A stretch of DNA of 45,651 nt from Pelagophyceae sp. CCMP2097 (lineage: Eukaryota; Sar; Pelagophyceae). Made by a program: the position numbers and the translations under genes. The stretch is from contig MU657177.1 in assembly GCA_026770575.1 (NCBI GenBank), positions 268,446 through 314,096 of the forward strand, in the 5' to 3' direction. A model generated the notes under the pieces. That model did no database searches. It was not told the origin of the DNA and saw nothing but the letters and a program-made list of their open reading frames with translations. Of this stretch, positions 29,082-38,777 are shown in pieces; the first letter of the stretch is position 1, and each line of letters opens with the position of its first letter.

Positions 29082-30533
29082 ATGTTTCTCGGAGAGGGCC
29101 CTCTCGGAGGAGAAGCAGGCCCTTATGGGAGAGAGGTTAAACCTTTGAGCAGCGCCGCCCAACTCGCAGCGCTGCCCAACTCGAAACGTCTCGATTCGTC
29201 GAATCCTTTAGGCGCCGACGTCGCGGAGCGGCGCGAAGAGGCGCAGTGCGTGTTGTTTGTGCCATTTTCCCTGCGAGCGACGCGTCGTTGCAAACGCAGG
29301 CGTTTGGATACGAGAACGGCCATCGAGAAGCAGTCTGCTGTCGTAGACGTTTTAAGGCAGTCCGTGGGCCGGTCTTTATCCGCGGATGACGTCTTAGAGG
29401 CTTTAAGGATGTCTTCGGTGCCGCCGGTGGACTTGTCTCGGGAGGTGGAAGTCGACCAAATGTTGCGTTGTAACGTGCGCATCCGCGTCCAGCTCGACGA
29501 CGAGGGCGCGCGCTACGCGTACGTGGCTAGATTCGATGACGTCCGCGACGGCGCCACGCTCATTTCCCGAATCGCCAAGACGGACAACGGCGTCGCCGTC
29601 GCGGACGTCTTGGATTGCTACGTTGGGGTTGAGGCCGACGTAGAGGCCGCCATCATCGCCGGCAACGTCATCGCGCTGAAAGACGCCTCGGAGAAGAACA
29701 TTGCACTGTTCCCGAGGCACGAGCCATACTTGGTGCTCTTATCCGGTTCTGCAAGACTGCCCCACGACGCGGACCGGCGGTCGGTGACGCTGACGAGAGA
29801 CGTCCAGACGGAGGTGCGCCGCGGCGATGCCATCGCGCTCCTAGACGAGCACACGCTCGAGGCGCGAGGCTGGTGCGACACTGCGTCTTTTGGACGTCTT
29901 TTGGGCGATGCATGGCAGCTGCGGCTTGAGCGGCGCATTAGGTTCCGCGTCTCGTCACGCGTGCACGCGTCCAACGAGCGGCCTCAGCCGGCGCGCGCGA
30001 GGCGGCCGCTCTCTGCCTCGTCTTTGAAAGAGATGCACTCGCAGAACGTGTACTGCGACCCCTTCGACCCCACTCGCCTCCCGCTCTCCGCGACGACGGA
30101 CGCCCTGCGCTCGAGCGACGCCGGCGGCGGGTTCGTGCTGGCGAAGCACGGCTGCACGAACGACGTGCGCACGCTTTGGCTGGAGACGGCGGCGGACACC
30201 CCTGATGACCACGCGCAACTCGAGCGCAAGCTCGTCGAGTCGGGCGTCAACGCCCCCGCCGCCAACCGTCCGAACCGGCGCCAGGAGGAACACCTGGGAG
30301 GCGTGGATGGGGTCGCACCCGGAATGCCGACGATGGAAGTAGGTGCGAAGCGCCCAAAGGTCGCTCGGCGGCAGGACACGGCCCCCCGCGCTCGCGCGCG
30401 GCACTTCAACCGCTTCCAGAAGCTGACGAACGTGCACCTCGTCGGGACGGCCATTGGCGATGTTCTGGCGGCGGCTAACGACGGCGACACGACGGGATCG
30501 ACAGGAAATGCCCGCTTTGAAGCTTCGGGCTGA
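29082..30533 (+). CDS. Transcription initiation factor TFIIE, beta subunit-like
   Basis: General RNA polymerase II factor, nuclear, partner of TFIIE-alpha. The core winged helix is clear: YAYVARFDDVRDGATLISRI, NGVAVADVLDCYVGVEADVE and then AIIAGNVIALKDASEKNIAL, matching the TFA2/TFIIE-beta pattern. An upstream helix-rich segment (VVDVLRQSVGRSLSADDVLE) fits the first winged helix, and a basic C-terminal tail ends FNRFQKLTNVHLVG, as expected. An intron of 54 nt (29246-29299, GTGCGT...GCAG) is likely; it is a multiple of three, so the frame stays open through it. The start is uncertain; the ATG at 29082 lies in repetitive sequence. The C-terminal 150 residues are longer than in yeast or animals and low in complexity. 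Confidence 0.75.
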   Translation: MFLGEGPLGGEAGPYGREVKPLSSAAQLAALPNSKRLDSSNPLGADVAERREEAQCVLFVPFSLRATRRCKRRRLDTRTAIEKQSAVVDVLRQSVGRSLSADDVLEALRMSSVPPVDLSREVEVDQMLRCNVRIRVQLDDEGARYAYVARFDDVRDGATLISRIAKTDNGVAVADVLDCYVGVEADVEAAIIAGNVIALKDASEKNIALFPRHEPYLVLLSGSARLPHDADRRSVTLTRDVQTEVRRGDAIALLDEHTLEARGWCDTASFGRLLGDAWQLRLERRIRFRVSSRVHASNERPQPARARRPLSASSLKEMHSQNVYCDPFDPTRLPLSATTDALRSSDAGGGFVLAKHGCTNDVRTLWLETAADTPDDHAQLERKLVESGVNAPAANRPNRRQEEHLGGVDGVAPGMPTMEVGAKRPKVARRQDTAPRARARHFNRFQKLTNVHLVGTAIGDVLAAANDGDTTGSTGNARFEASG

Positions 30534-30793
30534 ATTGCCGCGGCTCTTCAAGAACAAGACTCCAAATCGGACTTTGGGGCTCGCATCACCTCTGGGGTGC
30601 CGGGCAGGGCCGCCGTCCGACGTCGTGATTTTGATGACGTCCTTGGGATCCCCTGGATGGATCTCCCGCCTCAGACGCGCTCAGCTGATCAGGCTGGGTT
30701 TAGCGAACGAACGAAACACGCGCCCCGGGGCCCGGGAAAGCTTAAACTTACTTTAAGCCGACTTAATTAAGCCGACCCAGAGCCGCGCGGCCG

Positions 30794-31316
30794 ATGGTCC
30801 GCGCCGCGTCCGACGGCCAGTTGCGCGACTTGGCGGTGCGTGCGCGCCCGGCCCCGCGGCGCCGCGGCACTCCAATCGTATATTGAAGGTGGGATTCTTA
30901 GGTGTGCGGCGTCCTTCTGGCCCTCCAATTTGCGGCCGCCCACGCCGGCGTCGGCGTCCCCGCCGGCATTTTACTCGCCACCGCCGCGCTCTTCATCTTC
31001 GGCTTCCGCGACAAGTGGGAGGGTGCGCCCTTTAAGCGGCCAAGAACGGCTGGGCAACGCGCCCCGCGCAGGCGAGGTGTCGGCGTACAGCGTCTTCAAC
31101 GCCGGCGGGAAGCGCCTGCCGGGCACGTACACGGCGGAGCAGTACGACGCCGAGTTGCGCGGCATCCCGCAGGACGAAGACGAACCGCCGCCCTCGGGCT
31201 ATCGCCTCGGCGGCGGAACCGCGCCAAAGCGCGGCGCAGACGCGCCGGATGCCGACGCGCGGCGACGGCAACTCGCCGCCGCCGCCGAGCGGCGCGCGGC
31301 CGCCGCGGGCAGCTGA
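30794..31316 (+). CDS. SAYSvFN-domain membrane protein (SAYSD1-like)
   Basis: Small ER-type membrane protein. Exons 30794-30835 and 30902-31022 are firm. The SAYSvFN motif (GEVSAYSVFNAGGKRLPGTY, followed by TAEQYDAELRG) lies in another frame from about 31045 to 31316. Joining them needs removal of 22 nt (31023-31044, GTGCGC...CCAAG), giving 144 aa, or else there is a one-base frameshift. The hydrophobic hairpin (VCGVLLALQFAAAHAG, GILLATAALFIFGF) precedes the motif exactly as in the family. In animals SAYSD1 senses stalled ribosomes at the ER translocon; the same role here is inference. The C-terminus is Ala/Arg-rich. Confidence 0.75.
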
Positions 31317-31909
31317 AAGGCACCGGCGCCCGCGCGGCGCCGCGGGACCGCCTCGGCGCGGGACCTCGCAACACGCGGGATTATAGAATCCTGTGCAAGA
31401 GCCTCGACCAGGCACTTTCGACGAGGGCGTGGACGTCCCCATGGCGCTGCGACGCTCGCGCCGGCCGCCGGCGCGGCCCCTCGGCGGGGCCGCCCGGGTA
31501 TCGAGCCGATCAATAGGAAAGAACCCAAGATCATAATATTTCAATGGAAGACGCCCAAACTTTAGTCTTCCGAAATCTCTTCTTTTACTCATTTTCAATT
31601 GTCGCTTTCCGGATTACAATTGTATAAATTAAAACCCTCATGCCTCATTTGCCAACGTCACAACGACGTCAACCACGAGTTCACTCACGACGCAAATCGA
31701 GCCTTCCGCGAAAAAAAATCCAGTCATAGAACATTTTTCGGTCCTCGGAGACCGAGGGGAGACCGAGGAGACTTGAACGCGAGCGACCGCGCGTGCGGCC
31801 CCGGTTGCAGCAGCAGCGGCGGCAGCGGTGCTGCTCTGACGCACCGAAAGGCGCTGCCGGAACGCGCCGCCGTCGGGCCGCCCGCGCGTGGCGTGGCCGC
31901 GCCGGCGGC
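31317..31909. other. Intergenic stretch, AT-richer than surroundings
   Basis: Contains an AT-rich tract at about 31530-31720, unlike the flanking exons, with a small palindrome around ACAATTGT near 31617. No gene recognised. It is probably the promoter of the kinase gene. Confidence 0.4.
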
Positions 31910-34900
31910 ATGGGCGGCGCGGCGTCGACGCCGAGCTGGTCGTCGCGGCGGCTGCCGGGCACTTCGCTCCCGCCGGTGCGCATCTCGTTGCACGACCGGC
32001 CGACGCCGCCGGCGCGCGCGGTCGCGTCGGAGCGCTCTTTGGCCTCCGAGGGCGGCGCGGGCACGCCGCGGGGCGGGCGCGACGACGCGGCGAAGACGGA
32101 GCTGCGGAGGCAGCATTCGAGCCCGGCTCTGAAAGCTGACGCGGACCTCCGCCGAGATTCGCTAGAAGCCGCGCCTCGGCACAGCACCTCTGCCGCGCCG
32201 CGGCACAGCGGCTCGCCCGCGCGGAGAAACAGCCCGTCGCTCAGCCTCCGCTCCGGCCTCCTCTCCGTGCGCAGGCCCACGGTCACGCCGCGCACGGCGC
32301 GCGAGTAAGAGCCACCTCGCTCCTAGATTCGAAGGGCCGGGGCCGGACGGCGCGCGTAGGGTCGGCGAAGCGATGGCGACGGAGGCGACGGGCGAGGTGC
32401 GCCCCTCGTCTTGCGTGCGGCTCCGGCGACGCGTGATTCTTGTCGGATAGGCGGAGTCGTCGCACGTCACTCGGCGCCTCTTGTCACGGTCGCTCCCTCC
32501 GGCGGCGATGCTCGCCTTGAAGCGGAGCCTGCTCTCGCCGTGCGAGGACTCCAAGGACGAGGCGCCGTTTTCGCCGGGCGAGGCCCAGCGAAGACGGGCC
32601 ATATACGCGAAAGTGGACTTTGTGGCAAGGCCCGTCGGCGTCGCCGCCGTCCCGGAGCCCGCGGCCAAGCTCATTTCCGCCGCGTTGGCGGACATGTTCT
32701 TCCTCGGGTCGGCCATGTTCGCAGAAATGCAACACGTGAGTCACGCGGCCGACTTTGAGGAGCAACCCGGACAGGGCGACGTGACTGTCAAGAGGTGACT
32801 GTCAAGAGGTCCGGAAAGGACGCCACGCCAGGTCGTCTCGTCGTTCGTGCCCGAGGAGTTCGAGGGCGGCGCCGTCGTGCTCCGCGAAGGTGCGTGGCTT
32901 GCACGTCTTGGCGTCCTCGCGGCTTTGTGAAGTGTCGTCGACTCTCGGCTCGCAGGAGACGCGGGCAACACCATGTTCATCATCGAGCGCGGGTCTGCGA
33001 AGATCTTCCGCGCCGCCGACGCGGGGGCCTTTTCGACCGAGGCGAAATCGTGCGATTCGTTGGAGTCTCCGCAGCTCTGCGTGGGCGTCGCCAAGGTTGG
33101 CGACATCGTCGGCGAGCTCGCTCTGCTCTACGGCGCGCGCAGGGCGGCGAGCGTCGTGGCGGAGCCGGGGGGTTTGAAGGTCTGGAGTCTGACGCGAGAT
33201 CGGTTCAAGACGTTGGCAGCCGTCGCCGACGCCCGCGAAATTTCCTTGCGGGCCGTGAATCTCCGAGCCATCCCGACGTTTGCATCGCTCTCCCGCCGTC
33301 AGATCTATCTTTTAGCGCGGGCCATGAAGGCGACGCGATTGGGGGCGGACGCCTCGTTGGCGGTTCATGACAAACCTACGGACGCCTGCTACTTGATCGA
33401 GTCCGGGACCGTCCACATCGAGGTGCGTCCTTTGCGACTCTTGATGGGTATCTGTTGCGACGCTCGAAAGGGCCCGTGGATGGCTCCTGTTGTGCGACGC
33501 TCGACAGCGGCGAATCCCGAAGCGAAGACGCGCCCCGCTAGATCGTCGGCAAGCACGACGTCGTCGGCAGCTCCAGCCGCACGGGCCCGCGGCCCGTCGA
33601 GTCCGTTTCGGAGCTGCGTGATTTGCTCTTCCCGCACGGCACGGAGACGCAGGCGGTGACGGAGACGGCTCATGGGTTTATTTGTTCCGCGGGGACTTTG
33701 GTTGGCGTCTCCGTGCTTCTCGCAGCCGCAGATTCGAAGACGCCGCACTCCACTCGGACGCGCATCTGCCCGCACAACGTCAAGATCTGCGCCGGCGCCG
33801 CGGGCTGCGGCGGGTCGACGTTGTCGGTCGCACATTTCTTGGCCCAGCTCGGTTCTCTAAAAGCGGCCCTCGGCGGCGAGGCCGACGATTGCGCTTCCTA
33901 CTCCAAGCCCAACTACGTCGGCCTGGACAGCGAGAACGGCGACGCGCCGCCGCAGCCGTTTCGGAAACTGCGGCTGGCCGACTTTTTGGTTGGCGAGATC
34001 GTTGGGTTAGGGACGTACGGCGCCGTACAAAGGCCGCGTCGATACGGCAAACCGTCGCAGAGGCCATCGCAGAGGTCTGGTGTCGTCGCGGTGCAGAGGC
34101 CATCGCAGAGGCCGCCATGGTGTACAAGGCACGGTTAGGTCTGGGCTGCTACAGCTCGAGAATCTTCCGCGGCGGCGCTGCCCGCGGTGGCGATCAAGCA
34201 CATGTCCAAGCAACGAGTCGTGTTCAAGCAGCAGCTCGCCCACGTCCACGACGAGCGACGGTTGCTCGCGCAGGTGCGTGGCTTTTATTGGAGCGTGTGA
34301 AGACAGCGGAGGATTGTTGCTGCGTACTCTGATCGATGGGGAATGCGTGACAATCTCATGCAGGTGACGCACCCGAACATCGTCCGCCTCTTTGGCGCCT
34401 TCCAGGATCAGGCCTCTGTCTACCTCGTCACCGAACTCGTCGAGGGGCCGGACGTGTGGAGTTTGGTGTACGATCCTCGAGGAGCGGGTTTCTCCTCGCA
34501 GGGCAAGCTTTGCGATGCCTCAGACGACTTGTTGAGGTTCTACGCGGCCTGCATCTCGTTGGCTTTAGCGCATTTGCACGACTTGGGCGTCGTCTTCCGT
34601 GATCTGAAGCCGGAGAATCTCATGGTATCCAAAAGAGGCTACTTAAAATTAGTCGACTTCGGGTTTGCCAAGCTTCTGCCCTACTACACCTCAAACGCAT
34701 TCGCTGCAAAGGACGACGCGACGTTGAATGCCAAGGACAGAGCGCTGATGCGCCGGAGTCGGGGCACGCCGCGGCCTTCAAATGCGGGGGTAGGCCTGGC
34801 GGCGCACTTTAAAACTTACACCATGTGCGGGACGTCCGAGCTTGCACCCGCGTCTACGCAAACGGGCATCGAAAACCCCACGGATGCTTGATTTGGGCAT

Positions 34901-35458
34901 TTCGGATGGAACCAGCTCCTCGATGGAAACTTGGGTGCTTAGGTACATCCCTCCGGAGATCATCAACGGATCCGGGCACGACTGGTCCGCGGACACGTGG
35001 GCGGCAGCATGCGTCTTCCACGAGCTCTTCTCCGGCTTCACGCCCTTCGTCGAGCCGGGGCACGGGCCGCGTGCTGCGACCATCTTTAAGAGAGTGCTCG
35101 CGCTGCAATTCAAGCCGCTCATCCCGCCCTTCCGCGTCGCGCGGAGGAAGCACGCCTCGACGCTGATCCTGGCCATGCTGAAGTTCGACCCGTCGGAACG
35201 GATCAACATGGCAGCCGTTCTTGCGCACGCTTTTTTCGACGGTTTCGACTTGGACGCCGTCCGAAACGAGACGTTCGAACCAGACTGGCTGTGAGTCCGC
35301 CGAGAGGGTTGCGGGGACCCTCGTCTATGTCATCGCACTTTAGGCCGCCAAAGCAAAAGCGGCCCGCGTCGGCTCAGAAAGCGGCCAAAGTCTTTGACAG
35401 CAGCGACGTCGAAGCGTTCGACGGAGACCAGGCCCTCTTCGCCGGCTTCGACTGGTGA
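31910..35458 (+). CDS. Cyclic-nucleotide-dependent AGC protein kinase (PKG-like)
   Basis: Serine/threonine kinase with two cNMP-binding domains. Probable exons are 31910-32266, 32451-32735, 32832-32889, 32956-33422, 33541-34018, a short unresolved part to about 34152, then to 34273, 34364-34839, 34943-35290 and 35344-35458. The start MGGAAS is a good N-myristoylation site. First cNMP domain: VVLREG+DAGNTMFIIERGSAKIF ... VGDIVGELALLYGARRAASV. The kinase domain has the Gly loop VGLGTYGA, AIKHM (Lys), VVFRDLKPENLM (HRD reads FRD), VDFGFAK and CGTSE+YIPPEII. The C-terminus FAGFDW matches the AGC tail. The second cNMP domain, at IPTFASLSRRQIYLLARAM, is weaker. The junction at 34839 requires a GC donor. 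Cyclic GMP versus cAMP cannot be decided. Confidence 0.8.
32781..32808. repeat. 14-bp tandem duplication in a kinase-gene intron
   Basis: GTGACTGTCAAGAG occurs twice head to tail in the intron before the exon at 32832. The duplication leaves the splice sites intact. Confidence 0.85.
34057..34111. repeat. 19-bp direct repeat at the kinase Gly-loop junction
   Basis: GCAGAGGCCATCGCAGAGG occurs at 34057-34075 and again at 34093-34111. Each copy supplies extra CAG and GAG acceptor-like sites, which makes the exon limits here ambiguous. Confidence 0.8.
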
Positions 35459-35946
35459 CGCGGAACTCGCACCGGCCAACAAGCCCCGTCCGCCAATTGT
35501 GATTAAGTAACGCTGTATATGCAACAACTGCCGCTGCGCGCCGCTCTGGCACCAGAGCGGCCGACGCAGGGGGGAGCTGGACCTCACCGTCGAGCGCGCG
35601 CCGGTGGGGACCCTGCATTAAACGGGGACCGGCCGGCCGCCGGGCGCGCCGGACGACACGCCAGAGCGGCGCAAGCGCGCTCCCACCAATACTCAGATGC
35701 ATCTGCCAACGGAGCGTCGCGGCGCCCGGTGCTCAGAGCATCCCGTCTCCCGTCGAAGTCCGGTTCGCGCTTGGCAGGGTGTGCGCTTCATATCGAGATG
35801 CTCCGGCACGCGTCCCATTCCAGGCGCGCATTGTATCCGGGATGGTCGCAGGGCTTTGCAGTTAGATCTACGTAACACCGATTTGGGCCTCGGGTTATGT
35901 TCTCCAACTGCGGCGGCGAGACCGGGCTTTGCAGTTTTAGGAATTC
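35459..35946. other. Convergent intergenic region, no gene seen
   Basis: Lies between the 3' ends of the kinase and the Lys/Ala/Pro-rich gene. No coding frame of good quality, no tRNA recognised. Confidence 0.4.
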
Positions 35947-37260
35947 CTACGCAAACAGAGGCGCAAAGCCGCCGGCTTTCTTCTTCGCTTTGCCGCTCGC
36001 TTTCCGCACCGACGGCGGCGCCGCGTCGAGGAGCTGCTCGCCCGCCGGCTGCAGGCGCCGCCGTGGCGGCTTGGGCCTACGTTTGAATCTCAAAGGCGGC
36101 AACGGCATAAGTAAGGCAAACGGCGCGCACCTGGCCGCCTCCTCCGCGCCTCTGTCGTGCTTCGCCGCCGCCGCGTCGTCGCGCGCCGGCAAGTCGGCCG
36201 AGTCGGCCGAGGAAATACGCGGCGGCGGCGGCGGCGGCGCGAGGGGCGCCTTGGCAGGTTTCGCCTTGGCCGGCGACTTGGCCGCCGGCGACTTGGGCGG
36301 CGCCGCTTTTTTCGGCGCCGCTTTGGCAGGCAGCTTCTTGGCCGGCGTCGCCTTGGTCGACGGCGCCGTCGTCGGCGCCACCGTCGTCGGCGATGCCTTG
36401 GCCGGCGCTGCCTTGGCTGGCGCTGCCTTGGCCGGCGTCGCCTTGGTTGGCGCTGACTTGGTCGGCGCCACCGTCTTCGGCGACACTGTCGTCGGCGCCG
36501 CATTGGCCTTGGTCTTCGGCCGGCCGCTCGACGCGCCCGCCCCTGGGCTCGCCATCGGCGGCGCGCTCGGCTCCGAGGACGGCGCGCCCGGGAGCGTGGG
36601 TGCGGCGCTCGAACGCAGCGGCGCGGCGGGAGCGGGGAGCGCGTCGACGGCGTCCGCGACATCGACTGCCGTCGGCCGCGCGACCGCCGGCGAGCCCTTC
36701 GGAGCGGCGCCCTTCAAGGCGGCGCCCTTCAAGGCGGCGCCCTTCACGGGGGCGCCCTTCGAGGCCGCGCCTTGCCCGCCGGACGCGGGTGGCTCTTCCG
36801 GCGGGGCGCCGGGGCTCGGAGCGGCGGCGGTAGCGGGGGCGGCAGCGGTGGCTTCCGGCCGCCGTCTTTTTGCGTCGGGTCCTCGAGGTTGCGGCACCGG
36901 CGGCGGCGGGCGCTTCGGGGCGGGCCGCTTCGTGGCGGCGTTGGCGTCGGCCAGCGTCGCGCGGGCGTCGGCGTGCGTCGCGCGGAGCTCGCCTTGCGCA
37001 GCCGTCAACCGAGCCTGTAGAGCAGTCAATTCCAAAACCGTGTTTATAGCAGTCCTCGGCCGTGCTTCGAAGCAGTCCAAGGCCGCGCTTCAAAGGCATG
37101 CCCCCGCCGGCGTCGGACGCACTTCGGCGCGTTGCCATTTCCCGTCGGAGGAAACCGTATACGCCCGCGCCTCGCCATACACGCCCCGGATCGCCTCGCA
37201 GCGCCGCGCCTCGCTTGCAGCGCCGCGCTGCACCGCCGCGACCAAAGCGGCGGCGTCCAT
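35947..37260 (-). CDS. Lys/Ala/Pro-rich protein, histone-H1-tail-like
   Basis: Exons 37260-37123, 37014-36131 and 36076-35947 give 383 aa in frame. The junctions are KWQRAE+ARLTAAQGELRAT and EEAAR+PKPPRRRLQPAG. The N-terminal 65 residues are helical (MDAAALVAAVQRGAASEAR). The rest is low-complexity with many copies of KAAPA, TKATPA and LKGAA, encoded by 15-bp DNA repeats, and ends in a basic stretch (RKASGKAKKKAGGF). The composition resembles the C-terminal tail of linker histone H1, but I see no globular winged helix, so nuclear DNA binding is only a guess. The opposite strand is open for 551 codons across this gene, a compositional artefact. Start codons of this gene and the R-SNARE are only 92 bp apart. 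Confidence 0.6.
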
Positions 37261-37352
37261 GCGCCGGCGCCGCCCGAACGTTCGCGTCAAACCACCCGTA
37301 CCGTCGGAAATCGCTAAACGCAGGATATCGTTCCAGGCGGGCGCGGCGAACG

Positions 37353-38500
37353 ATGGCGGAGCCCCTCGTCTCGCGCGCGGGGCAGGGCACGAACGTCGCG
37401 TTCCTGGCCGTGGTGCGTGGCGGTTGGCCGTCGGAGCGGTTCGCCGTTGCGGCGCTGAGAGCAAGCGCTTGAGGAGTAAACCACCGATTGGACGGAAACC
37501 CGTATCTCTGCGAAATCGAAATCCGTTTAGGCGCGCGAGTCGGACAGAATGATCGTCGCGTTTTGCTCCAACGGCGCCCAGGTGGACCTCCAGGGCGTGC
37601 GAGCCGTGCTAGACCCAAAGGCGATGCGGCGGATCGACGGAGGAAAGCACTACTCGTTCGCGTCGAACAGTTCGGCCTGGCACCTCGTCGCAGGCGACCA
37701 GTGCGTCTTTCAAGAAAGTGATCTTTGTCCTACTTCGAACTAGGCTCATCTACGTGGCCATTACCGCCACGTCTTACCCGACGCGGCACGCGCACGGCCT
37801 GCTGGACGACGTCAAGAAGGCTCTCCAGGGCAAGCTCGTGGACAAGGCTTTGGCGGCGCGGAGCGAGGGCGGGCTGAACGCCGACGTGAAGCAGGCTTTG
37901 GCGAAGCTGTGCGCGCAGTACGACGACCTGTCCAAGGTGGACCAATTGCACCATACTCTGGCGAAAGTCGAGCAGGTGAAAGTCGTGATGCAGGACTCCA
38001 TCGAAATCGCCCTACAGTGCGTCTCCCGCCTCCTATCACACCCTGTCGAAAGCCACGTCGACATTTGAACAACCCACCCCGCCTTTGAATGACCCACCCC
38101 ACCCGCCTGTCGAATGACCCACCCCCCAGGAACTGCGTCTCCCTCGAGTCCATCGACCAAAAGGCAGACGAGCTGCAGTCCCAGGCGGGCATGTTCAAGA
38201 CGCGTGCGTGGCGCGGCGCGGGCTCGGAGCCTCTCGCCCCGCGAAGCCCGTATCCCCGTCAAACGCTTCTCGAATAGGCGCCAAGAAGCTGCGGTCGCAA
38301 ATGTGGTGGAAGAAGTGCAAGGTCCAGCTCATGCTCACCGCGCTCATCCTCGTCGTCCTGGCATGCATTATCATTCCGATGGTGCGTTGGAGCGTGCTTG
38401 TTTGTTTCTCCCTGAACGCACGCCCAATCTGCTCTCGGAAACACAATCCCAACAGGTCATCTACTTCAAGGGCGGCAGCAGCTCCTCGTCGAAGAAGTGA
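37353..38500 (+). CDS. R-SNARE (VAMP/Sec22-like longin SNARE) without zero-layer Arg
   Basis: Vesicle fusion protein, tail-anchored in endomembranes. Six exons, 37353-37412, 37531-37700, 37744-38016, 38130-38203, 38278-38381 and 38456-38500, give 241 aa with all phases matching. The N-terminal longin-like domain runs from NVAFLAV+ARESDRMIVAF through HYSFASNSSAWHLVAGDQ+LIYVAITATSYPTR to HGLLDDVKKAL. The SNARE helix covers LAKVEQVKVVMQDSIEIALQ, then ESIDQKADELQSQAGMFKTR and KKLRSQMWWKKCKV, followed by the membrane anchor LMLTALILVVLACIII and a short C-terminal tail. It aligns to synaptobrevin without a gap, which places Asn at the zero-layer position usually held by Arg. Five of the donors are GTGCGT. 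Confidence 0.85.
38066..38129. repeat. Imperfect 20-25 bp repeats in SNARE intron
   Basis: Three imperfect copies of GAATGACCCACCCC with spacers run up to the acceptor of the fourth SNARE exon. The last copy forms the C-rich tract before the CAG. Confidence 0.7.
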
Positions 38501-38777
38501 CCGCGCCGCGCCCGCCCGGCAGATACGGCCTCCTTAATAACACAAACCAGCCTCGAACGCGCCGTTTGCTCCCGAAATCGTCTGCAACGAAGGAGCCCTC
38601 CTCGTCGTTGCTACACGCCCTGCGCTTCCAGCACACTTCGTCCAATTCCTCCGCACGCTGGGTGCCGGGCCCTTTTTTTTCTTTCAAACTGGAACTTGCA
38701 ATTGTGTGCAGTGGAATTCCGGGATCCCGGGACCTCGCCCCGCGGCCTTGACACGGTCGCAGGCCTGACGGGCCCTG

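Noticed and set aside
35690..35870. Possible tRNA-like sequence (a GGTTCGC stretch)
   Set aside because: I could not find matching acceptor, D and anticodon stems around it.
35897..37552. A 551-codon open frame on the plus strand
   Set aside because: It is the antisense of the Lys/Ala/Pro-rich gene. Its Gly/Ala/Val-rich product follows from GC-rich repeats, whereas the minus-strand reading has consistent splices and ordinary exon junctions.
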